Source: Actinomycetes bacterium
Lineage (GTDB): Bacteria; Actinomycetota; Acidimicrobiia; Acidimicrobiales; Aldehydirespiratoraceae
DNA: 34,530 nucleotides
Reading direction: 5' to 3'
Assembly (NCBI GenBank): GCA_024276495.1
Contig: JAJRXC010000094.1
Span: forward strand, 1 to 34,530
Under the pieces are notes generated by a model. The model was not told the origin of the DNA. It worked only from the letters and a program-made list of their open reading frames with translations, and ran no database searches. Shown here piece after piece: positions 30,004-34,530 of this stretch; the stretch's first letter is position 1; the number at the start of each line of letters is the position of its first letter. The translations under genes were made by a program, and so were the position numbers.

Positions 30004-31749
30004 TCAGTCCGTGGCACGGAACCGCAGCTCTTCGGGATACGGATAGAAGTCGGGGAGCTCACCCGAGCGGTGCAGCGCCTGCATCTCCTTCCAGAACTCG
30101 ACGGTGCACAGTTCGGGATGGCGCGTGTCCATCACCTCGCCGACCACTCGCGGCGAACGCAGATAGGTCCGGAACTCCTCCGGGAAGACATCGTGGGACT
30201 CGACCGGGAACCACGGCTGATCCGACATCTCGTCCTCGTAGCTCTGGCTCACCGGCATCGTGCGGAAGTTGATGTCTTCGAGCAGGGCGAGCTCGTCGTA
30301 GTCGTAGAACACGACGGCACCGTGGCGGGTGACCCCGAAGTTCTTCGGGAACAGATCACCGGGGAAGATGGCCGCGGCCGCGAGGTCCTTCACCGCGTAG
30401 CCGTAGTCGACGGCAGCGGCCCGGGCCCGGTCCGGCGCCATCTCGCGCAGGTAGAGGTCGAGGGGGTAGAGGCGACGCTCGGTGTAGACGTGGTGCAGCA
30501 CCACCTCATCGTCGGTGATCGTGACGGTGCGGGCACAGTCGTTGCGAAGCTCATCGATGAGGTCTTCGTCGAATCGGTCCCGTTGGAAGCTCAGGTTGGT
30601 GAACTCCTGGGCGTCGACGAGTCGACCGACCCGGTCGTGGTTGAACACGAGCTTGTAGCGTCGTTTCACCTCCTCCGGTGTCGTGCGTTTGGTCGGGGCG
30701 AACCGGTCCTTGATCAACTTGAAGACAACGTCGAACGACGGAAGCGTGAAGACCGCCATCACCATCCCCCGGGCCCCCCGGGCCCGTTCGAACCGGGTGT
30801 TCGAATGTTCCATGTGGCGGTAGAGGGCCCGAAAGAGGTTGGTCTTGCCGTGCTGGCTGTAACCGATCGAGGTGTAGAGCTCGGCGACGGGCTTCACCGG
30901 CAACAACGACTTCAGGAATCCGACGACCGCGGCGGGGCGCCGACACAACACGTGGAAGTACGAGCGGGTGTAGCCGAACAGCCGGCTGGCGTCGGTCTCG
31001 GTGAGCAGCACCGCGTCGACGTGCACACCGCGTTCGGTGTTGACCAGCGGGATCACGATCGGCGAGACGCGGTTCAGCCATCGCAACCGGCCGACGACAT
31101 AGGCGCCCTTGTTGCGAAAGAAGATCGGGCGCAGAACCTCGATCGCGTCGAGTTGGCCGTCCCAGATGTCGTCGAGCAGCGCCGCGACCCGGCCGGCGAC
31201 CCGGGCCGCGTCACCGTCGAGATCGGCGAAGTGGCTGGCCAGCGGTGAGTGTTCGAAGATCTCGCGCACACAATCGACCAACGACCCCTCCATCGGGAAG
31301 ACGCGGTACTCGCCGCGGGATCCGTCGTCGGCGGGCAGGGCGGTCGGGCCGAGCCAGAGGAACTCGAGCTCGTCGTCGAGGCCGACGATGTCGAAGAGCC
31401 GGCGGGTGACGGAGTTGTAGAAGGTCTCCGCCAGTTCGAGATCCATCCGTTCGCCGACGAGATGGACGTAGCGGCGGCGGGTCTGGATCCACAGGGACCG
31501 GGCCGCGAGGTCGTCGTCGGGCAGAACGAGCCGGGCGGCATCGACCACGCCGTAGACCAGCGCCTTGTGGAGTCCGAGTCGCTCGGTGGCATCGCTTTGG
31601 TGGGCGGCCCAGTCGCGGCCGAGGAAGCGGCCGGACGCGCGGTGGGTGATCTCCAAGAAGCGATCGTGATAGTCGACGAAGGCGTCCTGGAGCATCCGGG
31701 CCAACCGTTCGACGGCCGGATCGACGGGGTACGTCGCTGGTTCGCTCAC
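30004..31749 (-). CDS. aceK: Isocitrate dehydrogenase kinase/phosphatase
   Basis: AceK, 581 residues, phosphorylates and dephosphorylates isocitrate dehydrogenase and so shifts carbon between the TCA cycle and glyoxylate bypass. The match to the Escherichia coli enzyme is exact in spacing: Lys344 (K336) in VFKLIKD, Asp379 (D371, needed for phosphatase activity), Asp465 and Asn470 (D457, N462) in PGDLFPKNFG, and Asp483 (D475) in FYDYDEL. The regulatory N-terminal half includes RSYFHVL and YSQHGKTNLFRALYRH. The P-loop-like ARGARGMVMAVFTLPS is present. Both activities should therefore be kept. Its start overlaps the GntR gene stop by 4 bases (ATGA). AceK is best known from proteobacteria, so its occurrence here is notable. 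Residue numbers for E. coli are recalled. Confidence 0.95.
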   Translation of the reverse strand: MSEPATYPVDPAVERLARMLQDAFVDYHDRFLEITHRASGRFLGRDWAAHQSDATERLGLHKALVYGVVDAARLVLPDDDLAARSLWIQTRRRYVHLVGERMDLELAETFYNSVTRRLFDIVGLDDELEFLWLGPTALPADDGSRGEYRVFPMEGSLVDCVREIFEHSPLASHFADLDGDAARVAGRVAALLDDIWDGQLDAIEVLRPIFFRNKGAYVVGRLRWLNRVSPIVIPLVNTERGVHVDAVLLTETDASRLFGYTRSYFHVLCRRPAAVVGFLKSLLPVKPVAELYTSIGYSQHGKTNLFRALYRHMEHSNTRFERARGARGMVMAVFTLPSFDVVFKLIKDRFAPTKRTTPEEVKRRYKLVFNHDRVGRLVDAQEFTNLSFQRDRFDEDLIDELRNDCARTVTITDDEVVLHHVYTERRLYPLDLYLREMAPDRARAAAVDYGYAVKDLAAAAIFPGDLFPKNFGVTRHGAVVFYDYDELALLEDINFRTMPVSQSYEDEMSDQPWFPVESHDVFPEEFRTYLRSPRVVGEVMDTRHPELCTVEFWKEMQALHRSGELPDFYPYPEELRFRATD

Positions 31750-32513
31750 TCCGGTTCACCGGCCGAGAGCCGAAGCACACTGCTTCCCGATGTCGACCAG
31801 TCGGCGAAGAAGCGGTAGCGGTCACCTCGGATCAGTGTGACCCGCCATTCGATCGTGCGTCCGCCGTGTTGACCCACCCGCTCGACCTGAAAGGCGGCCT
31901 CGTCGGCAGGGGCACGGAGCAGTTCGCGTTCGGCCGGCGACGGGATGATCGGGGCGATGCGTTCCCAACCCCGATCGGGGCGAACCCCGCAGCGCTGCTG
32001 GAGCTCGTCGTAGAGCGCGGTGTGTCCGAAATCGGTGTCGAGCAGGGGGTGGGCGAGCTCGGCGGGAAGCCAGGCCGTGTCGATCGCCAGGGGCACGTCG
32101 TCGGCGAATCGGATTCGTTCGAGCCGAAAGAGATCCGCGTCGACATCGAGCTCGAGCCGACCCGCGACGTCGCCGTCTCTCGTGATCCCCACATCGATCA
32201 CCTCGCTGCGCTGCTCGACCCCGGCCGCCTCGATCGACGAGAAGAGGCTGTAGAGCGCGCCGAGCCGCTGCTCGAACTCCGGACGCTCCACGACCGTGCC
32301 CCGGCCGCGCACCCGCCGCAGGAGACCGTCGGCCTGGAGCCGGCCGACTGCGTCGCGCACCGTGTGACGGCTGACCCCGTAGCGCCGGGTCAGCTCGAGG
32401 TCGGTGGGAAACCGCTCGTCGAACAGGCCGGCCGCGAGCGCCTGGCGGAGTTCGGCTTCGAGCTGCGCCCACAGGGGCAGGGGGCTCGATCGGTCGAGAG
32501 GAGAGGTGTCCAT
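31746..32513 (-). CDS. GntR/UTRA-family regulator coupled to aceK
   Basis: A 255-residue regulator with an N-terminal winged helix (LPLWAQLEAELRQAL, FPTDLELTRRYGVSRHTVRDAVGRLQ, LLRRVRGRGTVV) and a UTRA ligand domain beginning near residue 90 and ending with EWRVTLIRGDRYRFFADW. It precedes aceK with a 4-base ATGA overlap and so is made together with it; it probably senses a metabolite of acetate, fatty-acid or TCA metabolism, but the ligand is unknown. ATG 32513 is preferred over GTG 32528, because TAGGGT (32532-32527) is a good -10 element for it and would overlap the upstream GTG. It is a distant relative of the GntR beside aconitase. Confidence 0.88.
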   Translation of the reverse strand: MDTSPLDRSSPLPLWAQLEAELRQALAAGLFDERFPTDLELTRRYGVSRHTVRDAVGRLQADGLLRRVRGRGTVVERPEFEQRLGALYSLFSSIEAAGVEQRSEVIDVGITRDGDVAGRLELDVDADLFRLERIRFADDVPLAIDTAWLPAELAHPLLDTDFGHTALYDELQQRCGVRPDRGWERIAPIIPSPAERELLRAPADEAAFQVERVGQHGGRTIEWRVTLIRGDRYRFFADWSTSGSSVLRLSAGEPE

Positions 32514-32526
32514 GGTTCGGACGTTC

Positions 32527-32532
32527 ACCCTA
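32527..32532 (-). promoter_or_regulatory. -10 element of the GntR-aceK operon
   Basis: TAGGGT on the reverse strand, 13 bases before ATG 32513, in the 69-bp gap shared with the divergent SnoaL-like gene. No clear inverted repeat for the GntR protein could be found in the gap. Confidence 0.35.
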
Positions 32533-32582
32533 TCGGTGCGGTCGATCTGGAATCATCGGCGGCGGCATGGGATCGTGTCGCG

Positions 32583-33005
32583 ATGTCTCGATCGTTGCCG
32601 GTGCGCGACCGGCTCGACCTCGCCGATCTCGTCGCCCGCTATGCGGTGGCGATCGATGCCCGCCGGTTCGACGACCTTCGTGAGGTGTTCACCGGGGAGG
32701 GCGAGCTCGACACCGGCCGGGCCGTCCGCCGCGGCGTCGAGGCGGTGATCGAGGCCATGCAGGGCCTGCGACGGTATGAGGCCACCTCTCACGTTCTCGG
32801 TCAGCAGCTCTTCGAACGGTCCGGCGAGGGGGCCGCCGGACTCGTGTACTGCACCGCCCACCATCTCGGCGATGACGGCGCCGGCCGGACCGACAAGGTG
32901 ATGCACCTTCGCTATCACGACCGCTATGTACGACTCGACGAGGGGTGGCGAATCGCGAGCCGTCGCCTGGAGCTCGTGTGGACCGACACGTCGACCGTGC
33001 GCTGA
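32583..33005 (+). CDS. SnoaL-like / NTF2-fold protein
   Basis: A 140-residue SnoaL-like protein. DLADLVARYAVAIDARRFDDLREVFTGEGELD (residues about 12-42) is the typical first helix pair and strand, followed by GVEAVIEAMQGL, SHVLGQQLF and DGWRIASRRLEL-type sequence at the end. Members bind small hydrophobic molecules and include cyclases, isomerases and dehydratases as well as inactive binders. Asp/His residues in the pocket (RYHDRY) could be catalytic. ATG 32583 fits the family; the frame is open for 700 bp upstream antisense to the GntR gene, which I take as chance. Divergent from GntR-aceK, converging on chorismate mutase. Confidence 0.85.
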   Translation: MSRSLPVRDRLDLADLVARYAVAIDARRFDDLREVFTGEGELDTGRAVRRGVEAVIEAMQGLRRYEATSHVLGQQLFERSGEGAAGLVYCTAHHLGDDGAGRTDKVMHLRYHDRYVRLDEGWRIASRRLELVWTDTSTVR

Positions 33006-33015
33006 GCCGCCTCAG
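33002..33015. terminator. Short hairpin over both stop codons (SnoaL-like / chorismate mutase)
   Basis: CTGAG (33002-33006) pairs with CTCAG (33011-33015) over CCGC. Each arm contains a stop codon, one per strand. The stem is only 5 bp. Confidence 0.3.
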
Positions 33016-33320
33016 TCGGGGTTCGCGGCCCGCTCGTGGTGGCGGATCACCTCGGCGATGACGAAGCGGAGAAAGGCCTCGCTGAACGCGGGGTCGAGGT
33101 TGGCCGATGTGGCCAGCTCCCTCAGCCGGGCGATCTGGACCGCTTCGCGGGCCGGGTCGGCCGCCGGAAGCCCCACCGATGCCTTGTACTCACCGACCGC
33201 TTTGGTGATCTTGAAGCGTTCGGCCAACAACAAGATGAGCGCGGCGTCGATGTTGTCGATGCTCGACCGATAGTCGTCGAGACGTTCGTCGGACATCGAG
33301 GCCTCAGATTCCGAGGTCAT
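33012..33320 (-). CDS. Chorismate mutase, AroQ type
   Basis: A 102-residue all-helical chorismate mutase converting chorismate to prephenate for Phe and Tyr synthesis. DDYRSSIDNIDAALILLLAERFKITKAVGEYKASVGLP is helix 1 with the usual D-x-x-L-x-x-L-L-x-x-R and K-x-x-x-x-x-V-G-x-x-K positions; PAREAVQIARLREL and FSEAFLRFVIAEVIRHH are the later helices. ATG 33320 begins only 3 bases after the tRNA-Val gene, whose 3'-end processing would leave this start almost at the 5' end of the message. An alternative ATG 33296 gives a more usual N-terminus (MSDERLDDYR). Free-standing rather than fused to prephenate dehydratase. Confidence 0.88.
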   Translation of the reverse strand: MTSESEASMSDERLDDYRSSIDNIDAALILLLAERFKITKAVGEYKASVGLPAADPAREAVQIARLRELATSANLDPAFSEAFLRFVIAEVIRHHERAANPD

Positions 33321-33323
33321 GGG

Positions 33324-33397
33324 TGGGCCGTACAAGAGTCGAACTTGTGACCTCCTGCGTGTCGAGCAGGCGCTCTAACCAACTGAGCTAACGGCCC
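33324..33397 (-). tRNA. tRNA-Val (GAC), with C at position 33
   Basis: The reverse strand folds into a 74-base cloverleaf. Acceptor arms GGGCCGT and ACGGCCC, D-arm TAGCTCAGTTGGTTAGAG and T-loop TTCGACT are regular. The anticodon stem CCTGC/GCAGG encloses TCGACAC, so the anticodon is GAC (Val), but position 33 is C where U is almost universal. CCA is not encoded. TACAGT (33414-33409), 11 bases upstream, is the probable -10 element. Confidence 0.9.
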
Positions 33398-33445
33398 TGG
33401 AGACGGGAACTGTAGCAGCGCCACCCGAGAATCCCGAACGGCATC

Positions 33446-33474
33446 CGGGGCCGCCGACTCCGGCGGCGACCCCG
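33446..33474 (-). terminator. Strong hairpin between the two tRNA genes
   Basis: GCCGCCG (33450-33456) pairs with CGGCGGC (33461-33467) over ACTC, and outer GGG/CCC extends the stem past a 2-base bulge. It lies downstream of tRNA-Cys, the likely end of that transcript. No T-tract. Confidence 0.4.
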
Positions 33475-33486
33475 AATCCCCTGGCG

Positions 33487-33561
33487 AGCGCCGGGCGGGA
33501 TTTGAACCCGCGACTGTACGGCTTTGCAGGCCGTTCCCTTGGGCCGCTCGGGCACCGGCGC
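33487..33561 (-). tRNA. tRNA-Cys (GCA)
   Basis: A 75-base cloverleaf on the reverse strand: acceptor arms GCGCCGG/CCGGCGC, anticodon stem ACGGC/GCCGT with loop CTGCAAA (anticodon GCA), T-arm GCGGG/CCCGC with loop TTCAAAT, and discriminator U, as usual for tRNA-Cys. CCA is not encoded. TACCAT (33578-33573) is a plausible -10 element. Confidence 0.95.
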
Positions 33562-33610
33562 CAGAAGTTGGAATGGTAGCGCCACCGGCTTCGCGTGCGA
33601 GCATGTTTGC

Positions 33611-34237
33611 GTGACCGACTCGGAAACATCTCGCCCGGACGCACGGAGATCCCCGCTCGACCTCCTCGGCGTGCTCGCGAAGGCCGACGGCGAGCTGAGC
33701 GAGACCAGCCGCGTCGTCGAGCTCTACACGATGGAGGGTCTTCTGCAGATCTGGTGGCACGGCGATCCGGCCGCCCGCGACGTGGCCCTCATGTGCGGCG
33801 GCGCGATGGCGATCGGCTATCGCACGCCGGGAGACCTCACCCGGTGCCTTCTCGACACCTGCGCGGCGGCCGACCTCGCGTTGCGCAACGGGGCCGAACG
33901 ATTCGCGATTCTCGGCCACTCCTTCGGTGGTGCCGTGGCGATCCAGGCCGCCTCGACCTTTCCGGCCCATACCGCGGGGATCGTCACGTTCGCGACCCAG
34001 TCGGCCGGATGTGAGGATGCCGCCCTCATCGGGTCGACTCCCCTGCTTCTGCTCCACGGCGAACGTGATTCGATCCTCGGCCCGGAGAACTCGGTCATGG
34101 TGCAGTCGATCGCGGGTACCGGTGAGGTGCGAACCTTTCCCGGGACCGACCATCTGATGGCCGAGGCGGCCGACGAGATCGCGGAGATGACCGGCACATG
34201 GGTGCGCGAGAAGTTCGCGGCCCATGAAGCGGACTGA
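33611..34237 (+). CDS. Alpha/beta hydrolase of the dienelactone-hydrolase-like group
   Basis: A 208-residue alpha/beta hydrolase with the nucleophile elbow GHSFGG near residue 104, the acid in LLHGERDSILGP near residue 155 and the catalytic His in FPGTDHLM near residue 180. The N-terminal oxyanion region (VALMCGGAMAIGYR) departs from the common HGxG form. GTG 33611 is chosen because sequence upstream is unlike the family and runs into the tRNA-Cys gene. Substrate unknown; no signal peptide, so cytosolic. It converges on the small coiled-coil gene. Confidence 0.82.
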   Translation: MTDSETSRPDARRSPLDLLGVLAKADGELSETSRVVELYTMEGLLQIWWHGDPAARDVALMCGGAMAIGYRTPGDLTRCLLDTCAAADLALRNGAERFAILGHSFGGAVAIQAASTFPAHTAGIVTFATQSAGCEDAALIGSTPLLLLHGERDSILGPENSVMVQSIAGTGEVRTFPGTDHLMAEAADEIAEMTGTWVREKFAAHEAD

Positions 34238-34258
34238 GCCGACGCGGTCACCGTGTCG

Positions 34259-34447
34259 TCACTCGGTCTCGTCGGCGATGAGCGCCCGCAGCCCGTCCTC
34301 GACGCGGCGCAGGCGAGCGGTGACGTCGCGCAGGCGCCCCAGCAGCGCCATCGCCTCTTCTCGTTTCAGCGCGTCGGACCCGGCCGGAAGCATCGCGAGG
34401 GACCGGCGGAGATGCTCGATTTCGTGGTCTCGATCGAACTGCAGCAT
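34259..34447 (-). CDS. Small coiled-coil protein, probably LexA-regulated
   Basis: A 62-residue, charged, mostly helical protein (HEIEHLRRSLAMLP, ALKREEAMALLGRLRDVTARLRRVEDGLRALI) with heptad-spaced Leu that predicts a coiled-coil hairpin. I recognise no family. ATG 34447 is chosen because TACCAT (34459-34454) lies 6 bases before it and TTGCGC (34481-34476) 16 bp further up; the intervening spacer is filled by a consensus LexA box. A longer start at 34516 would run through that box and the opposite gene's start. The small size and SOS-type promoter make it interesting; function unknown. Confidence 0.6.
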   Translation of the reverse strand: MLQFDRDHEIEHLRRSLAMLPAGSDALKREEAMALLGRLRDVTARLRRVEDGLRALIADETE

Positions 34448-34453
34448 CGCGTC

Positions 34454-34495
34454 ATGGTAGCGAACACACGTTCGTGCGCAAGTCGGACGTACAGT
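34454..34495. promoter_or_regulatory. LexA/SOS box between divergent leaderless promoters
   Basis: CGAACACACGTTCG (34461-34474) matches CGAACRNRYGTTYG at every position. For the leftward gene it fills the spacer between TTGCGC (34481-34476) and TACCAT (34459-34454), the same position as in the DUF222 promoter. For the rightward gene it overlaps the -35 region of TACAGT (34490-34495), which lies 7 bases before ATG 34503. LexA could repress both genes. Confidence 0.7.
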
Positions 34496-34502
34496 TGCCG
34501 CC

Positions 34503-34530
34503 ATGCCGATCGACATTGACCTCTCCGGCC
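34503..34530 (+). CDS. Start of an unidentified gene, cut by the window end
   Basis: Nine residues (MPIDIDLSG) follow ATG 34503 before the window ends. The start is supported by the -10-like TACAGT 7 bases upstream. Too short for any assignment; the LexA box makes a DNA-repair role worth checking. Confidence 0.45.

Noticed and set aside
29569-31248. 559-residue open frame on the + strand
   Set aside because: Antisense to aceK, whose catalytic residues are all in place; no gene-like features of its own.

Overview
The window is high-GC DNA with closely packed genes on both strands, many GTG starts, and very short or absent 5' leaders: again and again a TAnnnT hexamer lies 5-8 bases before the start codon. 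Together with a DUF222/HNH (13E12-type) gene, an F420-type luciferase-like oxidoreductase, DUF4143 ATPases and a bacterial cytochrome P450, this points to an actinobacterium. A member of Acidimicrobiia (Ilumatobacter-like) is my best guess, but that is inference from gene content. Almost all of the window looks like stable chromosome; only the first ~2.6 kb looks like an accessory patch.

Layout. 1-2537: two DUF4143 ATPase genes (the first cut by the window edge), each preceded by direct repeats of 23-bp period, then a broken IS3-type insertion sequence and the 3' remnant of a VapC-like toxin gene. 2737-8993: tRNA-Val(CAC), a VOC-amidase pair, a zinc-ribbon protein, a DUF222/HNH gene with a LexA-like box inside its promoter, then murF and ddl facing away from each other. 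8998-14727: a TetR regulator with a perfect 20-bp operator, divergent from a three-gene operon (fatty acyl reductase-HAD fusion, LarA-like DUF2088 protein, PlsC-type acyltransferase). This operon is the best candidate for an undescribed lipid pathway. 14765-20935: LLM oxidoreductase, lipoprotein, GntR regulator divergent from a mitochondrial-type aconitase, and a membrane protein with a truncated Hsp70-like N-lobe and a (TTAP)9 stalk. 20936-26996: a gene-free stretch with two strong inverted repeats, LysR regulator, acyl-CoA carboxyltransferase, citrate synthase, cytochrome P450 and PhzF-like protein. 27001-34530: a leftward GntR-aceK-acyltransferase-quinone oxidoreductase cluster, a SnoaL-like protein, tRNA-Cys, tRNA-Val(GAC) and chorismate mutase in one leftward run, an alpha/beta hydrolase, and a small coiled-coil protein divergent from a gene cut by the window end, with a consensus LexA box between them.

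How the genes work together. Aconitase, citrate synthase and AceK (isocitrate dehydrogenase kinase/phosphatase) lie within 15 kb, two of them beside GntR/UTRA regulators, so part of the control of the TCA cycle/glyoxylate branch is encoded here. Ddl makes D-Ala-D-Ala and MurF joins it to the peptidoglycan precursor. The TetR operon could reduce acyl groups to alcohols and esterify them into membrane or storage lipid. Two genes carry LexA-like boxes in the same promoter position, which suggests DNA-damage control.
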